DNA of 55,625 nt from Paenibacillus uliginis N3/975 (GCF_900177425.1 NZ_LT840184.1:6173233-6228857); one strand, 5' to 3'; positions 32,201 through 40,926 are shown, counted from the first letter of the stretch. Numbers and translations: made by a program. The notes: generated by a model from the sequence alone, not told the origin.

Positions 32201-33379
32201 ATGAAATCAGTAAAGTCATATAAAATCACCGGGGCTGCGGCACTGGCTCTAACGCTTGTTCTCACGCCTTTATCTGGTGTCCTTTCAGGCTCAGCACAGG
32301 CGGCTTCTGCAGCAGTGGCCCAGAAAGAAAGCCAAAAAACATCCTGGAATGTGGAATTGACAAATGCGCCGTTTAAGAAAAACGGAGTTGTATTTGTTCC
32401 CATTAAGGAGCTATCGGAGTATTTGGATCTTCATATTACAGTGACACCTAATAAAAAATATGTGTATATTAATAGTCCCTTCGAGTCTGTCCGTATCGCA
32501 TCTGGCCAGTCCAAAGCGGTAAATGCCAAGGGAACATCCATTGCCCTTGGAACTACCCCGATTGTGAAACACGGCGTTACTTATGTTCCAACTTCACTCC
32601 TGGCTAAAAGCTTTGGAATCCCAGTAAAGTGGAACGGGAAATCCAAGGTTTCGCTTCAAGGAAGCAAACAATATGCTTCCGGAGCTGTCGGTGGCATGGT
32701 CTTCTGGTTAAGCCGTGAGGACGGTACATTACTAACTGGTCAAGCCGGTAGTGTCCCGAAGAAAGCCGGCAAGGCTTCAATAGAACATATTGATCTACTC
32801 AATATCAAACCCCGTAAGATCAATCCCTCCAGTTACGTGGTGGATATAAACAACTCTTACGGCGAACCGCATATTCACGAGTCTCACATTCGTGTCCTCA
32901 TTTATAACGGAATGATTGTTAACGCAGGCAGCACCTATTACGCTAACTTTAGCGGCCGCAATACGAAACCGAATATAGACGACTATAAAGGAAATGTAGC
33001 GATCATGAACGGTAGTACTCTGCAGCTTGTCCACCCTACTGGGAAGGTAGTCAAAACGTATAATCTTGAGGCCATTACCGGTGTAAAGGATGATTTCGTT
33101 GTGGAAGCAATCGAACCGGAGTTTCTGCTAGTCCGCCCTTATAAAAAAGCAACGCTATTTATTGTTCATCCTACAGCTAAGCAATCTATTCTGATCTATC
33201 AAAACCTGCAGCTGGATGATGAAGCAAAGAAGCTGATTGAAGAATATCCTCCAAATGAAGCCGGCTATGTCGGCGACGGTCTGACATACACCGGATTTAA
33301 AAATCAGAAGCTGACCTTTAATTGGAGTCACCCCTTGCTTGATAAGAATAAAACGTTCACGTACAAGCTCCCCTTTTAA
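32201..33379 (+). CDS. Secreted copper-amine-oxidase-N domain protein
   Basis: The 392-residue protein has a signal peptide (cut probably after SAQA, near residue 38) and then a region resembling the copper amine oxidase N-terminal domain (about 45-150: KKNGVVFVPIKELSEYL, KKYVYINS, HGVTYVPTSLLAKSFG). This domain is common in Paenibacillus cell-surface proteins and does not itself imply amine oxidase activity. The C-terminal half is unassigned, with HVRVLIYNGMIVNAG-like beta segments. The ATG at 32201 follows GGAGGTG. It is monocistronic; its end faces the ywhD gene. Confidence 0.75.
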   Translation: MKSVKSYKITGAAALALTLVLTPLSGVLSGSAQAASAAVAQKESQKTSWNVELTNAPFKKNGVVFVPIKELSEYLDLHITVTPNKKYVYINSPFESVRIASGQSKAVNAKGTSIALGTTPIVKHGVTYVPTSLLAKSFGIPVKWNGKSKVSLQGSKQYASGAVGGMVFWLSREDGTLLTGQAGSVPKKAGKASIEHIDLLNIKPRKINPSSYVVDINNSYGEPHIHESHIRVLIYNGMIVNAGSTYYANFSGRNTKPNIDDYKGNVAIMNGSTLQLVHPTGKVVKTYNLEAITGVKDDFVVEAIEPEFLLVRPYKKATLFIVHPTAKQSILIYQNLQLDDEAKKLIEEYPPNEAGYVGDGLTYTGFKNQKLTFNWSHPLLDKNKTFTYKLPF

Positions 33380-33464
33380 TTAATAGTAGATCTCTCGATC
33401 CATCGGGAAATACTATTCATGTATCTCAAAATCGAAGTTTTATCCTTTCTTATCTCTTAAATAA

Positions 33465-33496
33465 AAGCCCGGACGGATCTCATCCGTACCGGGCTT
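33465..33496. terminator. Terminator between the copper-amine-oxidase-N gene and ywhD
   Basis: AAGCCCGG-ACGGAT and ATCCGT-ACCGGGCTT form a long stem. On the minus strand it is followed by TTATTT and lies ten bases after the ywhD stop codon. Confidence 0.8.
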
Positions 33497-33506
33497 CCTC
33501 AATTTA

Positions 33507-34022
33507 TTATTCCGATTCTGTATCGAGCGCCTGTTTAAACTCGTCAGAAGAGGCATTCCACCATTCCTCGTTTTTGGAGATCAGCAGATCCTTCAGTGCT
33601 TGCTTCTCCACGTTACCCAACCCATCAAGAATAATTTTACGCTTCAGTGCCGCATCCAACTTATTCACGTGGTCAGCGAGAATTTTCCAGCCTCGCTTCG
33701 CTTCCTGATCAATCCACATCTCACATGCGGTCATACCGCCATAGTGCTGTCCCTCAGCTGTACGGTCCACGGCAACCCATACAATCCACAACTGACGACC
33801 GTTCGGTACATCCTCCCGGTTAGTGGAAAACCTAATGCCGCGTTCCACCTTGCTCTTCGCGTGCATTGCACCAATCTCAATTTTTGCTACTCCGCCGTCA
33901 ATGATGACCGGAGATACACTGTTCAGATCAATGGAGCCTGCTCCGAACCCTTTGTGCTTGCTTTTACTGCTTATAATGTTAAGGGCAATCTGCTTCTTGT
34001 CTTTTTGTTCCTCATTCTCCAT
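33507..34022 (-). CDS. ywhD: YwhD family protein
   Basis: This 171-residue soluble protein matches B. subtilis YwhD in the segments NIISSKSKHKGFGAGS, NSVSPVIIDGG and AMHAKSKVERGIRF. B. subtilis ywhD lies next to pbpG-speE-speB. Here it is about 10 kb away from pbpG with accessory genes between, consistent with insertions into an ancestral cluster. The molecular function is unknown to me. The ATG follows AGGAGG, and a terminator follows the stop codon. Confidence 0.8.
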   Translation of the reverse strand: MENEEQKDKKQIALNIISSKSKHKGFGAGSIDLNSVSPVIIDGGVAKIEIGAMHAKSKVERGIRFSTNREDVPNGRQLWIVWVAVDRTAEGQHYGGMTACEMWIDQEAKRGWKILADHVNKLDAALKRKIILDGLGNVEKQALKDLLISKNEEWWNASSDEFKQALDTESE

Positions 34023-34172
34023 TACGGCAAAACCTCCTATGTAAGGACGGAAGAGACCTCCGCCTTGCTCTTTCTTCTAATAACTAGTCCCAATAATTTT
34101 ATTTTAACTAATAATCACCTAAAAGCAAACATATACATGCTGTAGATGCTTGTCAACGGGAGGTTGTTCGAT

Positions 34173-36161
34173 ATGGTCCCACCACGCACCAAAGTCTTTC
34201 TTTCATCCCTGCTCGCCCTCGGTCTCCTCGGAGGGTCAATGCTATTATATCTGCAGGGTATCCGTGTTTCAGCACCTGTTCTCGCTCCAAATTTGGGCAA
34301 GCCTACGGTAGTGGAGAAAGCCCCGCTCTCTCCACCTAAAGCTCAGTACGATGTACCTGCTCCTGCACTGAGCAGCAGACTGGTTGAATATCACATGGAT
34401 GTCAGGTTTGAGCCGGGCGAAAACAAATTGAAGGGAAAACAGACGATAACCTGGACTCATCCTGGTAAAAAAGCTGTAAACGAGCTTTACTTTCATCTTT
34501 ACCCTAATGCTTTTGCATCCAAAGAAACCACGTTTATGAAGGAATCTGGTGGCAGACTTCGATCAGACCGTATGCCTGAGGACGGGTTCGGATCCATGAC
34601 GATTACGGGGATCAAAACGATTGAAGGGCTATCCCTGCTCCACCGTCTCCAATATGTGCAGCCTGATGATGGCAACGCGAAGGACAAAAGCCTGGTGAAG
34701 CTGCGTCTGCCGCGTTCTGTTAAAGGCGGAGAGAGCATTACGCTGAATATGGAGTTTGAAGTTGATATGCCCAAAATCTTTGCACGTATGGGTACAGCTG
34801 ATGATTTTGTAATGGCTGGGCAATGGTTTCCGAAAATTAGCGTATATGAGCCTGCGGAAGTACGCGATCGCACGGAGGAAGGCTGGAATCTCCATCAATA
34901 TCATGGAAACTCTGAGTTTTATGCGAACTTCGGCATTTACAGCGTCCGTATCCGGGTGCCGGAGAACTATATTGTTGCAGCCACTGGTTTTCCGACCAAA
35001 CCGGCCACAAAATCAAACGGTGAGAAGGTCTACCAATTCTACGCAGACGATGTCCATGACTTTGCCTGGGCAGCCTCGCCCGATTTTGTTGTAGCGGAGG
35101 AGGCATTTTCCGCACCTGGCGTACCCGGTGTCCGCATTAAGCTTTACCTTGATCCGGTGCATAAAGACCTGAAAGACCGCTATTTCGATGCTGCCAAAGC
35201 AGCTTTATCCTCTTACGGTAAATGGTACGGCTCCTATCCGTACGCTACGTTATCCATTGTAGTACCTCCAGATGCTGGAAACGGCGCGGGCGGTATGGAA
35301 TATCCAACGCTGGTGACCGCTTTCGGAGCCAAAGATGATTCGCCAGGGTACGAGCTGGAGCGCACGATTATCCATGAAATCGGACACCAATATTTTTACG
35401 GCATGATCGCGAGCAATGAGTTCGAGGAGGCTTGGCTCGACGAAGGATTTACCTCCTATGCCGAGGAGCGGGTAATGAAACAGGAATACGGATTAACCAC
35501 AAACACGGCAGCACAAGCTGCGACCATATCCTCGCCTGAACCACTTAAACAGGAATCTTGGAAATACGGATCTCACGAAAAATACGCTTTGAACGTCTAC
35601 ACACGCGGCAAACTGGTGCTGCAGGACATTGAACGCCTGGTCGGCACGCAGACGATGGACAAAATCATGATGACTTATGCGAAAAAATACCGCTTCAAAC
35701 ATCCGACAACTAAAGATTTTCAACAGGTTGTGGAGCAAATGACCAAACAATCGTGGCAGCCTTATTTTGACCAATATGTATACGGCAACCGGATGGCCGA
35801 CGTCGCTGTGGAGAACATTCAGACCCAAAATACCGGAACCCGGGAAGACCCCGCCTATAAGACGATTGTGACCATCGTGAGTAAGGGAGGTACCGTCTCC
35901 AACATCCCGATCAGATTTGCATTTGAGGACGGGAAGACGGTTGAAAAGGTGTGGGACGGCAAGAACGGAAAAACCCAGTATGAAATCAAGCATAAATCTC
36001 CACTCATCTGGACAATGGTTGATCCGAAATACACGATCGTGCTCGAGAACAAACATATCAATAACTATATGAAGGCGGGAATGGATCCGAAAGCTGTCAC
36101 GCGCTGGAACCTGAGCATCACCAAGCTGGTAGAGACACTATTCGGCAGCCTGTCATGGTAA
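34173..36161 (+). CDS. M1 family zinc metallopeptidase
   Basis: The 662-residue protein begins with a signal-anchor segment (about residues 7-28), so catalysis is outside the membrane. The M1 motifs are clear: an N-terminal beta domain (LSSRLVEYHMDVRFEPGEN), the exopeptidase loop GAGGMEYPTLV and the zinc site HEIGH, with the third ligand Glu after 18 residues (EAWLDEGF). It likely trims peptides as an aminopeptidase. The ATG at 34173 is supported by GGGAGG; the frame is open nine codons upstream. A small membrane protein gene follows after 11 bases, so the two are probably co-expressed. Confidence 0.88.
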   Translation: MVPPRTKVFLSSLLALGLLGGSMLLYLQGIRVSAPVLAPNLGKPTVVEKAPLSPPKAQYDVPAPALSSRLVEYHMDVRFEPGENKLKGKQTITWTHPGKKAVNELYFHLYPNAFASKETTFMKESGGRLRSDRMPEDGFGSMTITGIKTIEGLSLLHRLQYVQPDDGNAKDKSLVKLRLPRSVKGGESITLNMEFEVDMPKIFARMGTADDFVMAGQWFPKISVYEPAEVRDRTEEGWNLHQYHGNSEFYANFGIYSVRIRVPENYIVAATGFPTKPATKSNGEKVYQFYADDVHDFAWAASPDFVVAEEAFSAPGVPGVRIKLYLDPVHKDLKDRYFDAAKAALSSYGKWYGSYPYATLSIVVPPDAGNGAGGMEYPTLVTAFGAKDDSPGYELERTIIHEIGHQYFYGMIASNEFEEAWLDEGFTSYAEERVMKQEYGLTTNTAAQAATISSPEPLKQESWKYGSHEKYALNVYTRGKLVLQDIERLVGTQTMDKIMMTYAKKYRFKHPTTKDFQQVVEQMTKQSWQPYFDQYVYGNRMADVAVENIQTQNTGTREDPAYKTIVTIVSKGGTVSNIPIRFAFEDGKTVEKVWDGKNGKTQYEIKHKSPLIWTMVDPKYTIVLENKHINNYMKAGMDPKAVTRWNLSITKLVETLFGSLSW

Positions 36162-36172
36162 GGGGGGAGAAC

Positions 36173-36997
36173 ATGAAAAGCTACGCAGGCAAAGGCTGGA
36201 CCAGTGTGAAAGATCAGTTCTATGTTATTATTCTTCTGTTTCTGTATCGGCTTCTGTGGGGATATTGTCTGTATCGCCTTGTTAAATCAGCCGTCGTTCC
36301 GCTTCTGATGCGATTCCCGGACCCTGCTCCGAATGAGCTTAGTAAGCTGTTGTATTTTTACGAGGGCGAAATGGCCCTAACCCAAAGCAACGACGTTCAT
36401 ACCTATGCCTGGATACTCATCTGTATGCTTATCATTCGGATGCTTCTGACTCCTCTTATTCATGCCGGTATATTTTACAATCTCCATCAAGAGGCGAAAG
36501 GCGAGCGAGGTCTGTTCTTCTTCAAGGGCATCCGTCAGCTATGGAAACCGGTAACTTTATTTTATGTGGTTGAGACGATTCTGACCTTTACCCCCGCATA
36601 TTGGCTGGTGCCGAAAATGTTACCTTCACTATTAGCTGCCATTCGCGATCCGTCTACGTTGCTAAAGATCGCTCCTTACTTCGTCTGTTGGCTGTTGTAT
36701 GCGTATCTCATTCATTTGTTCTTTCTTTATATGCAGTTCGGCAAAACAGCTGGCATGAGCATGATATCCGCTCTGATGGTCTGTCTCCGTCACATCGGAA
36801 AGGCTATGCTCATCTCCATTACGATCGGCGGAACAGCGATAGCTCTTCTCCTTCTGCTCAGCGGTATGTCCTTCCTATGGTCAGGTCTGATCGGGTTAAT
36901 CATTCAGCAGACCTCCTATTTTGTGAGCAGTCTGTTCCAGTTGTGGAGCGTTACCGCTCAATATCATGTATGGCATACTCACAGTCGTCAAATTTGA
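36173..36997 (+). CDS. Polytopic membrane protein, unknown function
   Basis: This 274-residue protein shows about five to six hydrophobic segments (for example VIILLFLYRLLWGYCL, WILICMLIIRMLLTPLI, LLISITIGGTAIALLLLL) and no recognised catalytic motif. The ATG at 36173 follows AAGGGGGGAG. It sits 11 bases after the M1 peptidase gene and ends at a clear terminator, so it may work with the peptidase or stabilise it. I cannot assign a family. Confidence 0.65.
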   Translation: MKSYAGKGWTSVKDQFYVIILLFLYRLLWGYCLYRLVKSAVVPLLMRFPDPAPNELSKLLYFYEGEMALTQSNDVHTYAWILICMLIIRMLLTPLIHAGIFYNLHQEAKGERGLFFFKGIRQLWKPVTLFYVVETILTFTPAYWLVPKMLPSLLAAIRDPSTLLKIAPYFVCWLLYAYLIHLFFLYMQFGKTAGMSMISALMVCLRHIGKAMLISITIGGTAIALLLLLSGMSFLWSGLIGLIIQQTSYFVSSLFQLWSVTAQYHVWHTHSRQI

Positions 36998-37091
36998 AAA
37001 GTGTTCACATAAAAAAACAATTTTCACCTGAAATTTATACATTATATGTGACTGCCAAGCTCAAACGATGCATAACGCTAGCCAACTAAAT

Positions 37092-37134
37092 AAAAAAAAT
37101 CCCGCTCTTCTCTAGGAAGAACGGGATTTTTTGT
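37092..37134. terminator. Bidirectional terminator after the membrane protein gene
   Basis: AAAATCCCG-C-TCTTC pairs with GAAGA-A-CGGGATTTT around TCTAG, with A and T runs on both sides. It insulates the M1 operon from the first NlpC/P60 unit. Confidence 0.85.
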
Positions 37135-37206
37135 GTTCAAATATACTTTCCTCGTTTGCCAAAAAGTTAATACTCTGTTAAAATAACGAATGTGTTAGTA
37201 ACAACT

Positions 37207-37235
37207 TTGTCATCTTTCCTGTAACTATTTCATAT
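37207..37235 (+). promoter_or_regulatory. Promoter of the first NlpC/P60 unit
   Basis: TTGTCA (37207-37212), 17 bases, then TCATAT (37230-37235). The upstream half, AACTTTGTCAT, recurs in front of the second unit at 38111-38121, supporting duplication of the whole unit. Confidence 0.5.
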
Positions 37236-37277
37236 GGATAAACCATCGTATACTTATAATCTGTCTTATATCTTAAG

Positions 37278-37400
37278 AAGCCGAATTCCCGTTTCAACGG
37301 GAAGCGGGGGAACCGTCTTGGGTGAATTGATCTCGCAACAGAGGGGTCATAGGCTAACCTTCAGCCGAACCCTTAAGCTAACCTCGCAGGCATTGGAAGG
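37278..37400 (+). promoter_or_regulatory. Cyclic di-AMP riboswitch (ydaO type), copy 1
   Basis: The leader has the conserved ydaO/yuaA blocks in order: a small hairpin (TTCCCG...CGGGAA), GCGGGGGAACC, TTGGGTGAATTG, then CCGAACCC and AGCTAACCTCGCAGGC. In B. subtilis this aptamer binds c-di-AMP and reduces expression of cell-wall and potassium genes. The aptamer ends only a few bases before the ribosome binding site GGAAGGAG, and no terminator lies between, so control of translation is plausible. Confidence 0.9.
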
Positions 37401-37410
37401 AGCTTATCAC

Positions 37411-37884
37411 TTGAAAAAGAAGCTAACAGCCGTTTCACTCGGTCTAGCTCTCGCCCTTACGCTAGGCACCGGAAGCGCTTTCGCGGATTCCAAGTTAAAC
37501 AGCGCAATCAAACCCGTCATTGGCGTCTCCTATAAATCAGGCGGAACCACAGCCAAAGGATTCGATTGCTCTGGATTTACAAGTTATGTATTCAAGAAAC
37601 TGGGGCTGACTTTGCCGCGTTCATCTGTATCCCAGTATAAAGTTGGGACTGCAGTACCGAAGAGCCAACTGAAAGCCGGCGATCTTGTATTCTTTAACAC
37701 CTCAGGCAGAGGCGTATCCCATGTAGGGATCTATATAGGCGGGGGCAAATTTGCACATTCCTCAAGTTCCCGCGGTGTCACCATCACCGCAATCAACTCG
37801 AGCTATTTTGGCAAGCGTTACATTGGAGCCAAACGAGTCATGAGCTCAAGCAAGTACAAATCCGCCGCCGTGAACTACAATTAA
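37411..37884 (+). CDS. Secreted NlpC/P60 peptidoglycan hydrolase (copy 1)
   Basis: This 157-residue protein consists of a signal peptide (cut after SAFA, residue 25) and a single NlpC/P60 domain. The triad is C53 (FDCSGF), H104 (GVSHVGIYIG) and H116 (KFAHSSSSRG), expected to cleave peptide stems such as gamma-D-Glu-meso-diaminopimelate. No separate wall-binding domain is present. The start is TTG with GGAAGGAG upstream. It is under the c-di-AMP aptamer at 37278-37400 and has a close paralogue with identical triad positions at 38282-38749. Confidence 0.9.
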   Translation: MKKKLTAVSLGLALALTLGTGSAFADSKLNSAIKPVIGVSYKSGGTTAKGFDCSGFTSYVFKKLGLTLPRSSVSQYKVGTAVPKSQLKAGDLVFFNTSGRGVSHVGIYIGGGKFAHSSSSRGVTITAINSSYFGKRYIGAKRVMSSSKYKSAAVNYN

Positions 37885-37906
37885 TTTCATAACCAAAAGT
37901 TTACTT

Positions 37907-37950
37907 AAGCCCGAATGAGATTCACCACAATCTCCTTCGCGGCTTTTTCT
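37907..37950 (+). terminator. Terminator of the first NlpC/P60 gene
   Basis: AAGCC, GAA and GAGATT pair with AATCTC, TTC and GGCTT around CACCAC, followed by TTTTTCTTT. The remaining part of the gap to 38114 holds no gene. Confidence 0.75.
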
Positions 37951-38114
37951 TTATACTTTTATAACGGATGAAATAGGGAAAAAGTTTGCACCTTTACGAG
38001 AAAATTTTTTGTGACAATAATTCGACACGAATAGCCATCTATTCTATTCAAAAGACAGCAAGAAACAATTGCCAAGTGGACAGGCCCTCTGATAGAATAT
38101 TCAATGTAATAACT

Positions 38115-38142
38115 TTGTCATTATTGTAAGGGCTTTTATATA
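38115..38142 (+). promoter_or_regulatory. Promoter of the second NlpC/P60 unit
   Basis: TTGTCA (38115-38120), 16 bases, then TATATA (38137-38142), in the same AACTTTGTCAT context as the first unit. Confidence 0.5.
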
Positions 38143-38157
38143 TAGAATGCATATGCC

Positions 38158-38272
38158 AAATTCCAGAGCAATGGAAGCGGGGGATCCAACCACGGGTGAA
38201 TTGATCTTGCTACTAAGGGATCATAGGGGACCTTCAACCGAACCCTACAGCTAACCTCGCAGGCAGCGGAAG
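38158..38272 (+). promoter_or_regulatory. Cyclic di-AMP riboswitch (ydaO type), copy 2
   Basis: This is the second ydaO-type aptamer: hairpin TTCCAGAGCAATGGAA, GCGGGGGATCC, ACGGGTGAATTG, CCGAACCC and AGCTAACCTCGCAGGC. The closing pair TGCC/GGCA is visible at its ends. As in copy 1, it runs directly into GGAAGGAG with no terminator between. Core blocks are conserved between the copies while loops differ, as expected of a functional duplicate. Confidence 0.9.
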
Positions 38273-38281
38273 GAGTTATTT

Positions 38282-38749
38282 ATGCTTAAGAAGTTCAGTG
38301 CAACCGTGTTAGGCCTTTCGATGCTGTTCACGGCAGGCTTAGGCAGCGCTTTTGCCGATAGTAATCTGGATCAAGAAATCGATAAGGTGCTAGGGACAAG
38401 ATACAGCTATGGTGGTATGACAACAAGCGGTTTTGACTGCTCTGGATTTACAATGTACATATTCTCCGCAATGGGAATGAAGCTTCCCCATCAGTCGGGC
38501 TCCCAATTTGAGATGGGTACGGCCGTATCCCGCGAAGACCTTCGCCCGGGGGACCTCGTATTTTTCAATACATCAGGTCAAGGCGTATCCCATGTAGGCA
38601 TTTATATCGGCGATGATCAATTCGCCCATGCCTCCACTTCAAGAGGGGTCGTGACCAACCGACTGGGTGACAGCTATTATGCGGAGCGTTATATTGGCGC
38701 CAAGCGAATTATGGATGATTCAGCATACGAAAGCCACGCGTCTGAATAA
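38282..38749 (+). CDS. Secreted NlpC/P60 peptidoglycan hydrolase (copy 2)
   Basis: This 155-residue protein has a signal peptide (cut after SAFA, residue 25) and one NlpC/P60 domain with C53, H104 and H116 at the same positions as copy 1. It differs by a more acidic surface and C-terminus (DDSAYESHASE against the lysine-rich end of copy 1), suggesting a different place or pH in the wall. The ATG follows GGAAGGAG. It has its own promoter, aptamer and terminator, so the pair arose by tandem duplication of the complete unit and then diverged. Confidence 0.9.
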   Translation: MLKKFSATVLGLSMLFTAGLGSAFADSNLDQEIDKVLGTRYSYGGMTTSGFDCSGFTMYIFSAMGMKLPHQSGSQFEMGTAVSREDLRPGDLVFFNTSGQGVSHVGIYIGDDQFAHASTSRGVVTNRLGDSYYAERYIGAKRIMDDSAYESHASE

Positions 38750-38777
38750 TTTGAAATCATTTATATCATACAAATAT

Positions 38778-38820
38778 ACCCGCGAAGAGAAGCATCCCTT
38801 CTTTTGGCGGGTGTTTTCTT
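38778..38820 (+). terminator. Terminator of the second NlpC/P60 gene
   Basis: ACCCGC (38778-38783) pairs with GCGGGT (38807-38812), with an inner AGAAG/CTTCT pair, followed by GTTTTCTTCTT. Confidence 0.75.
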
Positions 38821-38853
38821 CTTATTCCATAAATCATGAAAGGAGAATGACAA

Positions 38854-39387
38854 TTGCTTCCCATGGCACAGCGGTTTTATGCGGTTCCAATGGATTCGTA
38901 TCATGCGGCGGAGATTTGCAGCTGGACCTACCCATCTCCTTACAATATCTATGGCTGGCTCCCCTGGGAGCAAATGAAAGGACTTGGTATCGAGTTTGGC
39001 GATCCGGACATCCGCGAGCAGCAGTATGTATCCATTCTCGATGAAGAACAGCGGATGTGGGGATTCGCGCAGTTGTTCCCAATGGAAGGCGTAACGCGGA
39101 TTGGTCTTGGTATGCGACCGGATTGGTGTGGACTCGGAATGGGTAAACAATTTGTGCAGTCTATTGTGGATGTGGCCAGGCAGCGTCGTCCTGAGGATGA
39201 GATTGACCTTGAGGTCTTAACTTGGAATGAACGTGCAATCCGCACATACTACAACGTCGGTTTTCATGTTACGGACACGTACGAACGGATGACTCCGACT
39301 GGCAAAGCTCTTTTTCATTGCATGGTTTATATGTCTCCGGACGATTCTGGAAATTCCATCCGAAACCGTTATGACTATGAAAAATAG
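38854..39387 (+). CDS. GNAT family N-acetyltransferase
   Basis: The 177-residue protein shows the acetyl-CoA-binding motif A region GLGMRPDWCGLGMGKQFVQSIVD and motif B (TWNERAIRTYYNVGFHVTDTYER) of the GNAT fold. The acceptor could be a protein N-terminus, an amino acid or a small amine; nothing nearby indicates which. The start is a TTG with AAAGGAG eight bases upstream; an ATG three codons later is an alternative. It is probably monocistronic. Confidence 0.85.
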   Translation: MLPMAQRFYAVPMDSYHAAEICSWTYPSPYNIYGWLPWEQMKGLGIEFGDPDIREQQYVSILDEEQRMWGFAQLFPMEGVTRIGLGMRPDWCGLGMGKQFVQSIVDVARQRRPEDEIDLEVLTWNERAIRTYYNVGFHVTDTYERMTPTGKALFHCMVYMSPDDSGNSIRNRYDYEK

Positions 39388-39513
39388 CACAATTTTGTGT
39401 AATTTTAGTTAAAGAAAGCGTTGTTTTGTTGCTTTTTTTGTCACAACTGCTATGATGTCTTTGTATGTTCGTTTATAATAGAATCAATTGCAGTATACAT
39501 AAGAAGGGACGAT

Positions 39514-39876
39514 ATGACGATGCAAAAATGGATTATGAGCGGATTGTTCTTCGTCGCATGTGCGTTGGCCCTTGCGCTGATGTTTACGCTTCCAGGGAAA
39601 GAAGAAGTAGCTGAAGAAGCAAAACCAACAATGCCTGAGGTAACTTTGGACGCGGCGGCGGCTGAAGCTACGTTGAAAGCCAGCTGCATTACTTGTCATG
39701 GTGATCAGCTCCAGGGCGGAGCAGGACCAGCTCTCCAGCAAGTAGGCGGACATATGGACACTAATGCATTGTTTAGCGTGATCACGAAGGGCCGTAAAGG
39801 TATGCCTGCCTTTAAAGATCAACTTAAACCAGATGAAATTGCCAATCTTGCACTTTATCTGTCTGAGAAAAAATAA
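39514..39876 (+). CDS. Membrane-anchored cytochrome c
   Basis: The 120-residue protein has an N-terminal membrane anchor (about residues 3-27), a short acidic linker (KEEVAEEAKP) and a class I c-type heme domain with CITCH and the axial methionine in KGMPAF. It resembles the small Bacillus cytochromes c-550/c-551 that carry electrons to terminal oxidases on the outer membrane face. The ATG at 39514 follows GAAGGG. No oxidase or maturation genes are adjacent. The hairpin repeat copy B begins 15 bases after its stop codon. Confidence 0.9.
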   Translation: MTMQKWIMSGLFFVACALALALMFTLPGKEEVAEEAKPTMPEVTLDAAAAEATLKASCITCHGDQLQGGAGPALQQVGGHMDTNALFSVITKGRKGMPAFKDQLKPDEIANLALYLSEKK

Positions 39877-39890
39877 TAAGGCAAACCAAG

Positions 39891-39965
39891 CAGACACGAT
39901 TTTGTCATCCTTCTCAAATGACGAAAGAGCGTTTCTGCGAGAAATATAAGATATTTCTTATATTT
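39891..39965. repeat. Multi-hairpin intergenic repeat, copy B
   Basis: The outer stem is CAGACACG (39891-39898) with CGTTTCTG (39930-39937), the inner stem TTTGTCAT with ATGACGAA, then the shared TTTCTGCGAGAAATATAAG, and a last hairpin AAATATAAG (39942-39950) with CTTATATTT (39957-39965). The stems keep pairing although their sequences differ from copies A and C. It lies in the 3' untranslated region of the cytochrome gene, upstream of a separate terminator. Confidence 0.8.
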
Positions 39966-39969
39966 AAAC

Positions 39970-40016
39970 AAAACACGCTTGGACAGGACCTCTCCCTTTC
40001 CAAGCGTGTTTTTTAT
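39970..40016. terminator. Bidirectional terminator between cytochrome c and the dehydratase
   Basis: AACACGCTTGGA (39972-39983) pairs with TCCAAGCGTGTT (39999-40010), with A and T tracts on both sides. Confidence 0.85.
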
Positions 40017-40033
40017 ATAAGTATCCGCTGCTG

Positions 40034-40348
40034 CTAGTCCTGCTCCTTATTGTCCTTGGAGCGGCTTTTTTCGTATGCCTCATTAAACTGCTGTGCCTCT
40101 TTGATATCTACAGCCGTAATACCGCCTTCATCCCAAGAAGTCAGACGTAGCGTCACGGTTTTGTAATCGATTGTAATGTAGGGATGGTGACCGAATGCCT
40201 CCGAGATCGCAGCGACTTCATCCACAAAAGCAATCCCTTTCATAAACGCAGGAAAGGTATATTTACGGATAATCCACCGTCCCTGCTCCAATTCCCAGCC
40301 TTCAAGTCTTTCCAGATGTGTTTCAACTTCCTGCTGTGTATACAGCAT
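40034..40348 (-). CDS. 4a-hydroxytetrahydrobiopterin dehydratase (PCD/DCoH family)
   Basis: The 104-residue protein matches pterin-4a-carbinolamine dehydratases in GHHPYITIDYKTVTLRLTSWDEGGIT, which holds the active-site histidines. The usual role is recycling the pterin cofactor of aromatic amino acid hydroxylases, but many bacteria carry it without such an enzyme, and none is seen here. The ATG at 40348 follows GGGGAGG; the frame is open 12 codons further. It follows the 97-residue gene at 40441-40734 and may be co-transcribed, though a T-rich stretch between them could terminate. Confidence 0.88.
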   Translation of the reverse strand: MLYTQQEVETHLERLEGWELEQGRWIIRKYTFPAFMKGIAFVDEVAAISEAFGHHPYITIDYKTVTLRLTSWDEGGITAVDIKEAQQFNEAYEKSRSKDNKEQD

Positions 40349-40440
40349 TTTATCTTCCTCCCCAAAAAAAACCTCTCCCACCAAGGCGGGACCAATTATT
40401 CATCTATTCTATTCCTCTGATCTTTGATTCATTACCTTAA

Positions 40441-40734
40441 CTAGACGAGAGCTACAAACGCCAATTCTTCTTCCCCAATTAAAATATTTATCCGATGGTT
40501 TGTCTGATCGTGAATGACAACTCCACTGCCTACCGATATGACAGGCTCTGTGCCCAGTGCATAAAATAAATCCTCCGCCAGCGCCTCATGAACCTCATTT
40601 TTCTCCGTATCGTTAAGGTTGCTCCAATCCTCCGATTCCATTTCAAAAAAAACGTAGCTGTCTGGAATACGTCCGACTGCTTCAGTCAAATCTGTCAAAA
40701 TATCACCGTAATCACGCCCATGCTTAACACCCAT
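40441..40734 (-). CDS. Conserved-looking hypothetical protein
   Basis: This 97-residue soluble protein starts MGVKHGRDYGDILTDLTEAV and is rich in acidic residues (MESEDWSNLNDTEKNEVHEALAEDL), with a C-terminal beta-like part (HRINILIGEEELAFVALV). No known motif, signal peptide or membrane segment is visible. The ATG at 40734 is preferred, with AAAGGAG about eight bases upstream. It is divergent from motA and upstream of the dehydratase gene. Function unknown. Confidence 0.65.
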   Translation of the reverse strand: MGVKHGRDYGDILTDLTEAVGRIPDSYVFFEMESEDWSNLNDTEKNEVHEALAEDLFYALGTEPVISVGSGVVIHDQTNHRINILIGEEELAFVALV

Positions 40735-40926
40735 CTCTCTCACTCCTTTCTGTCACTTCATACCTGCAAGTTTCCCTTGCTTCTATTATACCGGAAATTA
40801 CAGCTAAAAAAAAAACACTAACCTGACGATAAATAGTGTAATGCGCTCATTTGCACAATGCTGTCTACCCAAAAGGACGGCAAAACGAATGGATTCGTTA
40901 TTTATTTCTCATGGATGAGGTGTATT

